Shown piece after piece: positions 1-11,780 of a stretch of DNA of 64,000 nt. The DNA lies in contig NW_026262593.1 of assembly GCF_021869535.1 (NCBI RefSeq), positions 72,194,322-72,258,321 of the forward strand, in the 5' to 3' direction. The notes under the pieces are model-generated. The model saw nothing but the letters and a program-made list of their open reading frames with translations, made no database searches and was not told where the DNA came from. Numbering within the stretch: position 1 is the first letter of the stretch; the number at the start of each line of letters is the position of its first letter. The translations under genes were made by a program, and so were the position numbers. This DNA comes from Mytilus californianus. Its lineage: Eukaryota; Mollusca; Bivalvia; Mytilida; Mytilidae.

Positions 1-978
1 TCTAATTTCATAAAATATGATCAATAAGCCTTCTTAATCAGTCAGCTGGATACATTACATACCATCGAACATGTTGAAATCATGGTCCATCATTTTATTG
101 ATAAAAGTTTAAACAATAACAAAATATGGCAACGTGTCATATAAATCTAAACCGTTCTGCTTTCGTTGTGACAGAATATGAATGGTTATGGTAAAGAACT
201 CTTTTTTGGTTAGGTCAAAAAGTAGTACATATAGCAAACATACAAGTTTCTATTACAAAGAGTAAAATGTTTGCGTGACTAACACTTTTATTTATAAATA
301 TTTGAAATAAACGAGTTGTGAACGTGTTCAAGCCCCAATATTTTTTTAAAAATATGAAAACAGCATTCAACAAAAAAAACCAAAAAAAACGTCCACCTTA
401 AAAAAAAAAAACCCAAAAAACATCTAGAATTCTTACTTCATTCAACAAAATTTCCCATTTACTTGTTAACATTATTGTCACTGTTATAAGAAACGGTTGA
501 GGCTCATATCAATCTATAAACTTGTTAAATGTGAGAATAGACATGATAGATATAAATATAAATCTGATGATACTTGTAAACAGCAAGTCATTTGAACTTA
601 TTTAGTTAATTGCGCACGCATTCATATACGGTATTTAAATACTTATTATGAAAAGTAAAATGTAGTCTATGTTATTCATATTTTACGAAGAGAGCACAGA
701 TTAGAGAAATCGAATTGAAAACAAAGACTCTTTACAAAGCATTTTTCTCAATTCTACAGTAAATCAATGCAAGAGACTTGTCAGAAAACCATAAAAGAAA
801 TAAGTAAATATGGAGAATTATTTGATTAAGAGTTTGTGTAATTCAGAAAGTTTCTTATATCTTAAAGAACGGTTGCAATTACTCATATGGCAATTCGCCA
901 TTCATACAATTGATTACATTACAACATTATGTTGGTTGATTTTATAGCATGATATGTTTTATCGTAGTAGCATATTTA
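1..978. other. gene-free AT-rich stretch
   Basis: I see no coding exon here. An A-rich low-complexity patch lies at about 362-420. The rest is unremarkable AT-rich intergenic or intronic DNA. Confidence 0.5.
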
Positions 979-1146
979 AGAAATGACTGTGATACTTTTT
1001 TTCTGTCTATGAGGAAATAACATAAAAAATGTGACGCACACTGAATAACACTGAATAACACGCGAAGAGTGTTTTTTAAAAGGGTGCACCACATTTTTTA
1101 TGTTATTTCGAATAGACAGAAAAAAAATATTACAGTCATTCCTTAT
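979..1146. repeat. foldback (hairpin) element, MITE-like
   Basis: The left arm (about 979-1032) and right arm (about 1091-1146) are near-perfect inverted repeats of roughly 50 bp around a 58-bp loop. The arms share GAATGACTGT at the tip, then the CTGTCTAT...AATAACATAAAAAATGTG tract. The loop has a small tandem duplication (CTGAATAACA twice). There is no coding capacity. I see no clear target-site duplication, so the superfamily is unknown. Confidence 0.75.
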
Positions 1147-2454
1147 AACTAAATTCTCTATTCCATTTTTAAGGAGTAAATCATGAAAACAAGGTTGATG
1201 ACGTCACAGTCATATGACAAAATTATGTCTATGAGCTGATAGACAAACCACTTTCAGCCAATCAGAAGACGTGTTGCATACACCATTAACTAATTGGGTA
1301 ATGAAGTAGATTCCTGTCTATTACCAACTTTACACATCTATGAGTTAGAGTTAGAAACAATTGAATAAATTAATCTTGAATTCATTTTAATCCCCACAGG
1401 TCATGTTTTGACATATGACCAATAGTTTGAGATAGAAAAAGCATTTCAAATTCTTTTGTTAAACTTGGAACCATCATTTTTATTAGAGTCGACCACAATT
1501 TGGACTACATAAATTTATATTTATATTGTTTAAAAAATATTTTTGGGGAGAGGGTGTAAATGGAGTATAATTTAAACATTAACAGGATCATATATTACTA
1601 ACGTTGTAGACACTAAACTAACTCCAAATCAAAGTCAATGGAAAAAGTTACGAAATGCCTTTACAGATTAAATAACTTCACTGACATATGCACGGAGTTA
1701 AAATCAGTTAAAGCCATATTTTTTGCAGCTATGGAGTTCTTGTCATTCTAAAACATACAATAGGTTACCACTAACTTTGTAGTAATACTGACAAACATAT
1801 CTCAATTGTCGGAGTCAATATAAGAAGAGCATTCAGCCAATAATGTTTAGAGGGTTTTAGACTGTTTAATCATATAACAAACTTTGTTGTAACATTTTAA
1901 GTACTGATTTCTTGATCCTGATTATGATCCCATCTTTCACTGACATTGGCAACGTTTTGAAATGAAAACATAATAGAATTGTGATATGTGTACACTAATA
2001 ACTATTACTTTGTATTTGACTTGTAAAAAAACCACTACATGTTTGTTTGTTGTATCGAAATGTATAACTAAATTATTTTTATAAATGCATTCCATTTTTT
2101 TCTTTCTTTCATTTGAACAGAATACATAAAACTCATTATAGACGAGATTAATATACTGATATCGGAAAAGACGAAAATACTCAAACATGGAAAAAAACAA
2201 GATTAGAGAAAAAAGGTAATTTTTAATAGAATTTACTATTAAATGATGCAAAGAAAAATAAAAGAGGATATATAAGATATAACATGTGCGTACGAGGATT
2301 AAGTTAACTTGGTTTGAATACAAAATTTGATAGAGTAGTATTACAATCTTTTATTATCAATAGAAATCAAAATCATGAAAACTATTTTTATTCAGATGTT
2401 CCTGACCTACATAGAGTTCATGTGCCTGTTTTCGGTCAACTCAATTTAAAAGGG
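1147..2454. other. gene-free stretch with one probable repeat fragment
   Basis: About 1195-1295 (around GACGTCACAGTCATATGACA and CAGCCAATCAGAAGACGTG) resembles a dispersed invertebrate repeat I recall, but I see no second copy in the window. A 128-codon minus-strand open frame at 1937-2323 is AT-rich, hydrophobic and without domain character, so I do not call it a gene. Confidence 0.4.
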
Positions 2455-3190
2455 TAAGCAGATCCTGCTCTACGTGTGGCACCTGTCGTATTGTTCATGT
2501 TAGCACAAACCAAGTAACAAGTCTAATTCGGTAGGTCATATTTATGAAAAGGGGATGGGATTGTAGTTACGACATAAGGAACATATCCGCTATCATCTGT
2601 GAAACGGACATGCATAACTGTCAACCAACTCGTGATGGTGTCCGTAAAATTAACGAAGGGATAATTTCAGCTTCACCATTTGGAACTCCAGGTTTAGTAG
2701 TTTCCTTGACAGCATCAAAAGAGGGACGAAAGACACAAAAGGGACATTCAAACTCATAGATTAAAATAAACTGACAACGCCATGGCTAAAAAAGAAAAAG
2801 ACAAACAGAAACACAATAGTACACAAGACACAACATAGAAAACTAAAGACTAAGGAACAGAACCCCACCAAAAACTGGGGGTGATCTCAGGTGCTCCGGA
2901 AGGGTACGCAGATCCTGCTCCACATGTGGCACCCGCCGTGTTACTCATGTTATTACAAACCCGGTCAATAGTCTAATTCGGTAGGTTTCAATTCGTGGAA
3001 AGGTAACGGGATTGTAGTTACGACATTAGGAATATATAACCCTTTATCAAGGAAATCATGGTGGGAAATACAAGCCCGGGAATATCGGATCAATTGGGAG
3101 ATACATACTTCGTATGCAGACTCTGCTTGAATGTTGCTTCATAGAAATGGAAAGTTCACTATTGGGAAGCTGAAATCATCTCTTTTGCCG
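2455..3190 (+). repeat. dispersed mussel repeat, two partial copies in tandem
   Basis: The block beginning GCAGATCCTGCTC (about 2458) recurs at about 2908. In both copies it is followed by matching text: CACATGTGGCACC, TCTAATTCGGTAGGT, then GGGATTGTAGTTACGACAT. The copies are separated by an unrelated-looking segment with the words GACAACGCCATGGCTAAAAA and CCCCACCAAAAACTGGGGGT. That segment recurs in reverse orientation at about 59830-60045, so it is part of the repeated unit. I recall this family as abundant in mussels; its class (LINE-derived or other) is not clear from the sequence. Confidence 0.65.
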
Positions 3191-5024
3191 TCTATTTTAT
3201 TTACCATAAATAGTAAAGTTTTCACTGGGAATTTATGCCAAAAAAAAAATCTTAAGAAGTTGTGCTTCAAATTGACTCTTTTTGAAATATGAAAAAAAAC
3301 ATTAGATATTTTCAAACTTAGAAATGAAAACAGATTTGTTATGAATACCAATTTTTTTATAAGTGACATTGTGTTATCTTTTTAAATAAGCACTTCCATG
3401 ACGAAGCGTAAATGATACCCTGTAAAATTCTTCAGCGAAAAATGCATTTGTTTATTATCTGCAACTATGACATACTAGATGTAACGGATAAAACATTTGT
3501 AAAATATATGTCTCATTTGAAAAACTTTTTTATTTCCGTATTGCATGATTCTTTAGCGGGCGTTGAATTTCGTGAATACGAACAAACTTGGTGGATTTTA
3601 TTTAAGCGGATTCTTATTTCCTTATTAAATATTTTGGCGGATACTTCAGTTGGTAAGTTGTCATCATAACAGTGTAGATATGTTTGAATCACAAAGTATC
3701 AGATAAAGGCCGAATTATATGCAAATCTATTCTATTTTTAATATATGCCCTACCCCCTTAGACGCAAAATATGACATCCCGAGCGACGTACTATATTTTG
3801 ATGAAAAATTATTTCTAAAACCAATAATGTTTTACTAAGAAGCTGGCATTCGGTTAAATTACATAATAAAAATCATGTCTATATAAGTCATACGTAAATA
3901 TATCGTTAAAAGTGGTATTTATCCTGAAACTTGCTTATGAAGCCTCAAAACCTGCAACACGGAAGATAAGGGAGAGGTATTTGAGAAAACTGAGCACTGA
4001 AAACGTCTGTTTCTGCTTGCTGGAAATAGATAATGGTTCGGTTCCTTCCGTGTAATACATATTTTGGTACTCACAATTAAAAAAAAAGAAAGGTTGATAC
4101 TTGAACTTAAATCGATCGTTTTTCTCCGCTTCAAAACCGCCACCCTGTGTTAAACAAAGCCGACACCCCGCATGTAGCATTTTACACGGTGTTTTATTAG
4201 AAGTCTTTGTTTTGCAATTTAGTACTAGATTAAGCAAAATAAGTTCGGTCAAACAGTTGTAATAACAAGTGTTTCCGGATAATCAATTACGTAATCTACA
4301 CTAAATTTGTTGTTCAGAACTTTTTTGTTTTAATAAAATTTAGAATGGAAATGGGGAATGTGTCAAAGAGACAACAACCCGACCAAAGAGCAGAAAACAC
4401 TTCTTTTTAAATGATAATGACGAAAGTTTGGAGAAATAATCTAACGGTGTTGTATCCTAACTGGTCTTTCAAATTCTGTTATTTCAAATTATTTTAGATG
4501 TGACGTGCTTAATTTTTGATTCGCGGTTTGATACTTGCTCAAAAAGTAGATAATGCATTACAGATTTGGGGACTATTGCAAATAATCCATGGTCTATCTA
4601 GCATAGAAACATTGCATACCATTTCTAATATGATATTTACTGTTGTGGTGTAGACTTCTATCTCTACAGAAGTGAGTGAAGCGCCTAAATCTATATACTG
4701 ATATATGTTCATGGTTTTCTCTTTGATAAGTGTCGTCAATGCATATGTTGGAATTCCAAGTGAAATCACCTAGTTATCTTTGTATGGTGTTTTTACACAA
4801 AACGGTGATATAAGTGTTTTTATCAGCGGGGATAATAACATAGCTGTCATTGAGGTATGACAGGTACTTTTCAATATTTGGGTACTTGAAGTTGTATGTA
4901 AGATGAGTGTTCATAGACAACTTTAGGATTTTTATTCAAATTTATAATAAATGCACGGCACTCATTTCCTGGTATGATCGTCAGATCTTAGATACCAGAG
5001 TAGCATCTGATCTACCGATATGGT
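3191..5024. other. no gene recognised
   Basis: A weak 85-codon open frame at 3412-3669 ends near a donor-like site (TTGGTAAGTT) but has no recognisable domain. About 4343-4400 (GGGGAATGTGTCAAAGAGAC, then the ACAACCCGACCA word) is a short repeat fragment that recurs in reverse at about 41940-41995. Nothing else is identified. Confidence 0.4.
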
Positions 5025-5025
5025 C

Positions 5026-5073
5026 CTGTTCCCTACTATGATGATAACACTGAGATTATCATTATAGTAGGGA
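5026..5073. repeat. short perfect-arm hairpin
   Basis: GTTCCCTACTATGATGATAA and its inverted partner (…TTATCATTATAGTAGGGAC) flank a loop of a few bases. This gives a stem of about 20 bp with one mismatch. It is not followed by a T-run or gene end, so it is reported only as a structure. Confidence 0.6.
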
Positions 5074-5544
5074 CAATTTTTATGTTCGTTTACATGACAA
5101 GTAAATCATAGTACTTACACTTCACTTTCGATACCCACGATCTTCATTTGTTGGAGTGCATGCGGATGTTTTATTTCGGTATATAAATCATTTATTAAAT
5201 TAATCTACATATTTCGTCCTTGATAGGGTTGTTATGTTTTAAAATCTGGTGATGTAGTACTAATGTTCACAGTCACATATTGACACCAAGCATAAGCTAT
5301 TTATTGCATTTGCGTAATCGTTAAGGGTTTATTTTAAAGCAAACTGGCAAACAAAATACGATCGTGCTCAGTACCTTACAAGGTGGCCTAATCACGAAAC
5401 CATATTTTATCATTAGAAAAAATATGTTAATATGAGCTTTGGATTCTAAAATGTTAGTGTTTTGAGTAAATAAACTGCACAAAAGATATACCCTGCGTAT
5501 ATACTTATATCAAGCCACGCGAAATATTTTAATATGAAAAACAG

Positions 5545-5751
5545 GTACTTATGCAGAAGAAACTGATATTGAGGACATCACTTTAAACCACATGAGAGAA
5601 CAAAACATTCTTTTGAAAAGATATATATTTGCCATGACAATTGGTACTTCAGGCCTCTTTTACATATTCTAGAGGAACATAGTCAGATAACAGATGAAGA
5701 TGCAGTAGACGAAGCTAACTATCGTTCTGCTATGCGTATCAAATTGTGAAG
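5545..5751 (+). pseudogene. possible death-fold (CARD-like) exon, frameshifted
   Basis: A candidate exon lies between an acceptor (AACAG at 5540-5544) and a donor (GAAG|GTAAAT at 5751/5752). The reading runs from 'TYAEETDIEDITLNHMREQN' on to 'SGLF', then one base is missing from a T-run near 5660. It continues in the next frame as 'HILEEHSQITDEDAVDEANY', and a second single-base loss creates a stop just before the donor. The spacing of Leu/Ile positions and the 'LEE..QITDED' segment resemble the helix 3-4 region of CARD or related death-fold domains. I infer this from pattern only; the family match is weak. It lies 1.7 kb upstream of an NHL exon on the same strand and may belong to the same gene, but the splice phases do not match directly. 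Confidence 0.3.
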
Positions 5752-7448
5752 GTAAATCAAACAAACGCTAAAAAAGATCTGAAAGTACCATGATTCAATA
5801 TAAATAAATGCATCGCCTCCTTATAGGTGTTATACAACCAAATTATATTACGCCACACCCGGTTTCATACGAAAGAGGGTAGAAAAATTCCTTGAATTTT
5901 ACAGAATTAGGAAAAAGTAAAATATCAAAAGTACCGAAATTAACCCTGCATTTCATTGAAGAAAAAAAAAAAAAAAAAACCAAATAAACATATATCTAGG
6001 GTGTTTGAAAGCACAATTCTTATTTTATTTGGTGTTTTTATTAAATATTTTCCAATTTGAGCTGACATGGTTACTGAGGCTTGTAAACAGGCAAAAAAGT
6101 GATAGACATCTAATTGGTTAACTTATAGTTATATTATATGCTACGAAATGATATGTTACATTGTTTCTGTATCACTGTACAAGATAAAACTTTATTAATA
6201 CTAATTATTTCTTTATTTGAAACAAAGAATAATTCTGCACAAATTTTTAAACAGTCTCAATTTAAAAAAAAGACTAATGTGGAAATCAATGGTGGTAGTA
6301 CTCCTTCGATATTTTTGGATATTATCTTATGACTCAGTTATTAGCACGAAGTCTTACCATAGTGTCTCAAATGACTCAATGTATTTATTGTATGCTGTGA
6401 ACGTTCGATTCGAAATTCCAGGGGAAAACATAAAAGTCATTATAGATACAAAGATTAAAATTGTGTACGCCAGACACACGTTTCATCTACAACTATCTCA
6501 TCAGTTACGCTAGAATCAAATAGCTAAAAAAGCGAAAAAAGCACGAAGTTAAAGAGCAAAGATGACCCTATTTCCAAGAGATTTTGCAAAATAAAACTAA
6601 AATATTGAATTTCTGAGGAGGACAATCCGTTTATCACAAAGACTGAACTAAAATGGGCTCTGTTATTATTCAATGTGATAAACGGTACAATGTGGAAATA
6701 AAAGTCAGTGTACAAGGGAATTATCAATGTCCAGTCGAAAGAAAGTGGGTTTAAATTGAAATTCAGGATATGATAGAACATTCATGTCTTCCGTCAACCG
6801 AGGCAAAAAAAAAATCGAAAAAATACTGCGTTCTTGTTCAAAACATGCACAACATATAACACTCCACTTTTATCATTCGATTTCAAAGTTTGGATTTTTA
6901 CATTTATTTTCGATTTAGAAAGTGCATCATACAGTCATATGATGCAAATAGACCCAAAAGTCACCGGATATAGTGATTTATAATTGCTTACATAGACGTG
7001 TTTTGGTTTCATTGATAGTTGTACAATATCTGACTAGTATTTCTATTGAAATAAATGTATTTCAAATCTGTTATTTCCCGTAACAAAATATCAACGATTA
7101 TGATTATTACTTTGATATCATTTTATGACCAAATGATGGATACATTCTGTAACCTTGTATTAATTGTTCGCATCATGCATTTGAATTACATGAATATAAT
7201 TTGTATTTGAAAAACAACGTTTTGTCATATAGATGTATAGTATACAAAGAACATTGCAGAGACTCTTACAATAGAAAATTAGAAATGAAATAAAGAAAAG
7301 AGACGTCTGCTATGATTTACGCATACATATGCAGACTAGTGTTATATCTCAACTCAACATAGAGTATTACTGCTAAAAAGAAGTACTTGAAGTGACAGAA
7401 GTAAGGTATTCATTATTTTTTAACGTATTAACGAATCTTTTCTTCCAG
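5752..7448. other. putative intron between death-fold-like and NHL exons
   Basis: No exon is identified. Short open frames at 6138-6513 and 6524-6781 are AT-rich and lack domain character. The stretch ends in a pyrimidine-rich acceptor (TTTTCTTCCAG) at 7438-7448. Confidence 0.35.
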
Positions 7449-8247
7449 CACCACTTCCATTTAATGACGTTTCGTTTGAAGGGACCATCAGTTTACTGTG
7501 TAAAATCAGAACTTGTGGAAATTGGTTCAGAAAGCTTCTTAGACCAAAAATAGAAATTTTAACAATACATGATTGTGCAATCATTGGTGAATCAGTTGTT
7601 TTACTAGATGACTACAACACAATACTAATTATCTACAATAAAGACGGAAGTAATAAGCGAGACATCAAACTGTCTAGTAAGCCATGGTGTATAGCAGTGA
7701 TTAACAACATCGATGTCGCTGTTTCATTCAATCAACCATATATTGAGATATTTAACATTCACAAAAAGAAAGCTTCTGAAAAATAGTGACCAGTGGTGAC
7801 CCCTTCGGAATGTCCTATCAAAACGAACTACTGTATGTTGTTATTCGTTTACAGAAGATGGATGTAATGGATCCTACGGGGAAAATAATCCGTTCATTCC
7901 CGTGTCCTTCATCGTCTGTATGGTACATAACAACTGATAGTGAGAGACTGTACATTGTTGATTACTCTCAAGACACTTTATATTGCTGTGACATGTATGG
8001 ATCAGTAACATGGAAGTTTACTGATGATAAGTTGAAATATCCATGTGGAGTTACTGCAGATTTGAATGGTAATGTGTATGTAGCTTCCAATATCTCTGAT
8101 AAAGTTGTAGTGGTATCACATGATGGTGAACATAACAAGGATGAACTAATATCCTCAGTAGGAATTTGTTTTGACAAATCAAACAACCACCTATTGATTT
8201 GTAATACAGAGCCTGAGTATGCATTTCTATATGACGTAAACCATTAA
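7449..8247 (+). pseudogene. NHL/TRIM-like beta-propeller terminal exon with one frameshift
   Basis: The exon opens after TTCCAG at 7448 and reads from codon 7451 as 'PLPFNDVSFEG…'. It then shows blade-like repeats such as 'GESVVLLDDYNTILIIYNKD' and 'PWCIAVINNIDVAVSF', and meets TAG at 7784. One base upstream (frame at 7786) the protein resumes as 'VTSGDPFGMSYQNELLYVV' and runs to TAA at 8245-8247, including 'YPCGVTADLNGNVYVAS'. This pattern ('YP.GV..D..GNVYVA') is the NHL repeat seen in the C-terminal half of TRIM2/3/71-like proteins, which are greatly expanded in bivalves. The break needs only one extra A in the A5 run before TAG, so it could be a decayed gene or an assembly error. No RING or B-box exon is visible upstream. 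Function as an E3-ligase-type substrate-binding propeller is inferred from the family. Confidence 0.7.
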
Positions 8248-8881
8248 GAAAATGACATATTTGTCTAGAAATATTATGAATCTATTGAATATTATGTCAA
8301 ATGATTTTTCTATCAATGACTTAACAATTTATAATATTTATAATACTGTTCTGCACACCTCTAAACTAAACAAAGTTATATTTGCAAAATTAAGAAATTC
8401 TTAGTCGCGTTCGATACAAACCAGTTAAACCTGAAATTATAAGTAGTTGTACTCGATTGTACCGATTTTTGTTTTTACCATTCTGAATTTTTGTGAATTT
8501 ATCTCGATATTACTCGACTCTAGTCTGAACCATACTTCGTCCTTAACATGCATGAACTATTAACCACTGGACGTTAAGCACCCAACAATCAATCAACCTG
8601 AACCATACTAAACAGACTGAATTTGTACTAGATCTGTACTCGAATAGTTCTTCACCATTGTGAAGAGTTTGAATTATACTCGACCAAGTCTGAACAATAC
8701 TCGTCCAAGTCTGAACAATATCGACCAAATATTACCAATCATTGGCCTATTCTTACTCTAGCTCTCTTATTTGTTCAATGTAGAGTAATTTTGTTTTACG
8801 AGATTTGTTTCCATTTGCTATAAATCTGAACAAGAGGTACTATAAAAAAGTGATTTTTCTGATTAGAAAAATCAATGTAAC
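8248..8881. repeat. downstream region with short 21-bp degenerate tandem repeat
   Basis: No gene. From about 8500 to 8735 a phrase built from 'TACTCGACCAAGTCTGAACA' recurs. It is clearest as adjacent units at 8677, 8698 and 8719, with degenerate copies upstream. A minus-strand open frame at 8543-8728 is a by-product of this repeat. Confidence 0.55.
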
Positions 8882-8958
8882 AATAAGTGAGTTAGTTAAT
8901 TAAAACGTTAAGTGTATTACATATGGAATTAATAAGACTGTAAAGCCAAAACTAGATA

Positions 8959-9415
8959 ATGGCTAATTATTATACCAAATTAACTTCTCTCAATGTAAAT
9001 GGCTTTGGGAACGATTTTAAAGGTAAATCCATGTTTCTTTGGTTGCAAAAGATTCAACGCGACTTACTTTTCTTACAAGAAACACATAGTATTGGATCCT
9101 ATGAAACTATATAGAAAAGGGAATGGGGTGGAGATATTTATTTTTCGCACGGGGAAACTAATTCATGAGGTGTTGCTATTTTGTTTACCAGCTCAACAGA
9201 CTATAAATTAAAGGATAAAATAGCAGATGAAAACGGAAGGTATCTCATTCTAACTGGTGAAACACAGATTTTGTTTTTTGTAAATGTGTATGCGCCCACC
9301 AAAAATTTTGAAAATGAACAAATTGATCATATTGAAAAAATCAAGATTTTGTTCAACGAAAAGTAAGATCAAAATCTTGGTTTGGGCGGAGATTTTAGTA
9401 CGATACTAAATCCAT
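8959..9415 (+). pseudogene. LINE APE-type endonuclease remnant
   Basis: From ATG 8959 the reading 'KLTSLNVNGFGNDF…WLQKIQRDLLFLQETHSIGS' shows the LNxNG and LQE(T) motifs of APE-type LINE endonucleases. Stops and shifts follow at about 9109. The reading resumes at 9181 with 'GRYLILTGETQILFFVNVYA' and 'NVYAPTKN', and the 'GGDFSTILNP' catalytic GDF motif lies at about 9385-9415. The gene is non-functional. In the family this domain nicks target DNA to start target-primed reverse transcription. Confidence 0.75.
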
Positions 9416-9609
9416 CTTGAGACAAAATGGATGGTTCAAAACATTATACACCTGTCAAGAATACGAAAAGAGACATGTCTATGAAAAACTATACTCATCA
9501 AAAGAAGACCCTGATAGATATTCGGGTGATTCTATTTTTTTTTATTTTGGATTTTATTCCTTAGCTTACAGATGTGGAACAAGATATGTGCGATGCAGAT
9601 ATTTCAGAA

Positions 9610-10870
9610 TCTGAGTGCGTTAAAGTCTTGAAAATATTTAAAAATAATAAAAGCCCTGGTATAGACGGGCTAACTGCTGAGTTTTACAATTTTTTTCTGG
9701 ATTGACATAAAAAAAAATGTTTTATAAAGCTATGAATATTCTGCAAGTCCGGAACCCTCTCAATAGACCAACGACGGGGTCTTCTGACTCTTATCACAAA
9801 GAAAGATAAAGACAGAACACTCTGCTCGAACTGGCGTCCTGTTTCTCTCTTAAATTTTGATTACAAATTATTAGCCAACGTTATTGCGGAAAGATTGAAA
9901 TTATTTCTTCAAAAACTTATAGATCCTAATCAGACGGGATATGTGGCTGGTAGATACATTGGTGAAAATCTACGACTCATTGCTGATATTATATTGTTTG
10001 CTACATAAAAGAATTATCCAGGTCTTATATTTCTAATCGATTTTGAAAAGGCGTTTGATACGCTAGAATGGATTTTGTTTTCAAAAAGCATTGGTTTGTT
10101 TTAATTTTGGTAACAATTCCGGATGTGGGTCTTAACTTTATACTAAAATATATCCAGTCTTGTCGTTTATAATGGATTTAGTTCTATTCCATTCAAAATT
10201 GAGAGAGGTGTTCGGCAAGGGTGAACTTTTAAATTTATTTTGGCCGTGGAACTGCTGCAATATGTATTCGTAAGAACAAACAGATATCTGGTACACAAAT
10301 TGGGGACACTTAAATAAAAATTTCACAGTTGGTGGATGATACCACCTGTTTTTTAAAGATGGATTTTCTGCACAAATTTTATAGAATTTCTTTAACGATG
10401 TTGAGAAGTGTTCAGGGGTAAAAGTGATTTTTTTCTAAAACCGAAGTAACATTGATTGGAAGAAATAAATTTAACAAAGAAGGTTCCCTTCCCATTAAAT
10501 GGACAAATGGTTTTAAAACCTTAGGTTTGAAATTTAATGCTTTTGAAGAAATGGTTAGTTCTAATTTAGATACATGCATAGAAGAAATTGAATCAATAAT
10601 TAAAATGTGGAAGATCAGAAACCTTTCTTTGATCGGTAAAATTGTAATTCTTAAATCACTTGCATTATCGAAGCTTATTTATGTCATTTCATCTACTCAT
10701 GTACCAAGATCATTTGTAATTAAAATACAACGTGATATTAACAGTATTCTATGGAATGGTGGTACTCCGAAAGTTAAATCGGAAGTTATTCAAAAGTCTC
10801 CTACCGAGTGGGGACTGAAAGCCAACATTTTGAATTACATCTGTTATTCTTTCGTATTAGGTTGGTAAAA
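9610..10870 (+). pseudogene. LINE reverse transcriptase remnant
   Basis: Pieces of the RT core appear in order across frames: 'NNKSPGIDGLTAEFYN' (about 9640), 'RPVSLLNFDYKLLANVIAER' (about 9835), 'NQTGYVAGRYIGENLRLIAD', and 'FLIDFEKAFDTLEW' (motif A, about 10030). 'RGVRQG'-like text is near 10205, and the catalytic box is 'QLVDDTT' at about 10325, with Val where Ala is usual in ADD. The reading 10452-10868 ('TLGLKFNAFEE…', 'LSLIGKIVILKSLALSKLIY') is the post-RT thumb region typical of L1-like ORF2. Several stops and frameshifts make it inactive. Confidence 0.8.
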
Positions 10871-11660
10871 AGATTTCTGTCAGCATTCTTCCGCTTTTTG
10901 TTTTACAAGATTTTTTTATGAGCAGGTGTGAATTTAAGTTTTTAAATTTAAAAGTACCTCTTTTTTATAAAGAAGTGTAATCTGCTTGGAAACGTTTCAA
11001 GGGGATTTTCAATCCGTTAGATGCATTTCATGTGAGAAAAGAATTTATTCGGTTCAATCCTTTTATCAAAGTTGATAGAACGAGTATATTTTACAGATCT
11101 CGGTACAGAAAAGGCATAAGTGGATATCAGAAGATGTGGTATGAGTGCCAATGAGACAACTCTCCATCAATAAGGTTCATCAATGATATTGTAGATGACA
11201 ATGGAGAATTTTTGTCTCATGACGCTATTTACCAACGTTATAACCTGAATGTTACTTTTGTAGACATTCTATCCATTAAACTTGCTACACCACGTGACTG
11301 GAGAGATTTGCTATTACAGCAACACATGTCACCTAACAACAACTCATTTGGATTTGTGTTTGAGCAAAAGAATATCAGTAAATTATTTGCTAAAGATGTT
11401 TATCTACGTTTTATCAGAGAAATGTTTCGCCTATTTCACAACAAAGGTGGGAAGAAAGTTTTAATACAGAAATTAGTGATAAAAAATGGAAAAATATTTA
11501 TTCACTGGCTTTTGAATGTACTATGGAAAGCAAATTACAAGCTTTCCAATGAAAAAATTTACACAGAAAATTCTCTCATAATTATCTTCTTAAAAAATAT
11601 AAACTTTCTGAAGCTAATGAATTTGCCAGTTGTAAAAAGATATAAACAATAGAGCATACA
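10871..11660 (+). pseudogene. LINE ORF2 C-terminal remnant
   Basis: This continues the LINE ORF2 in broken frames. The longest piece (11212-11652) reads 'DIVDDNGEFLSHDAIYQRYN' and 'TPRDWRDLL', text typical of the cysteine-poor C-terminal part of L1-like ORF2 proteins. The 11127-11173 copy of family B interrupts it. No separate function. Confidence 0.6.
11127..11173 (+). repeat. family B repeat head inserted in LINE
   Basis: The phrase AGATGTGGTATGAGTGCCAA followed by TGAGACAACTCTCCATC is the start of a very common mussel repeat (called family B here). The same phrase recurs at 11676, so the LINE carries two independent fragments. Confidence 0.75.
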
Positions 11661-11675
11661 TTTTTTGAAAAGATA

Positions 11676-11780
11676 TAAGAAGATGTGGTATGAGTGCCAA
11701 TGAGACAACTCTCCATCCAAGTCAAAATTTATAAAAGTAAACCATTATAGGTCAAAGTACGGCCTACATCAATAAATCAA
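11676..11780 (+). repeat. family B repeat fragment inserted in LINE
   Basis: It starts with the same AGATGTGGTATGAGTGCCAA head as the copy at 11127. It runs further, through 'CCATTATAGGTCAAAGTACG' to 'CTACATCAATAAATCA'. Confidence 0.75.

Noticed and set aside
1937..2323. 128-codon minus-strand open frame
   Set aside because: Strong AT bias, hydrophobic low-complexity text, no domain, no splice context.
3412..3669. 85-codon frame ending near a good donor (TTGGTAAGTT)
   Set aside because: No recognisable family, no matching acceptor or partner exon; too weak to call a gene.
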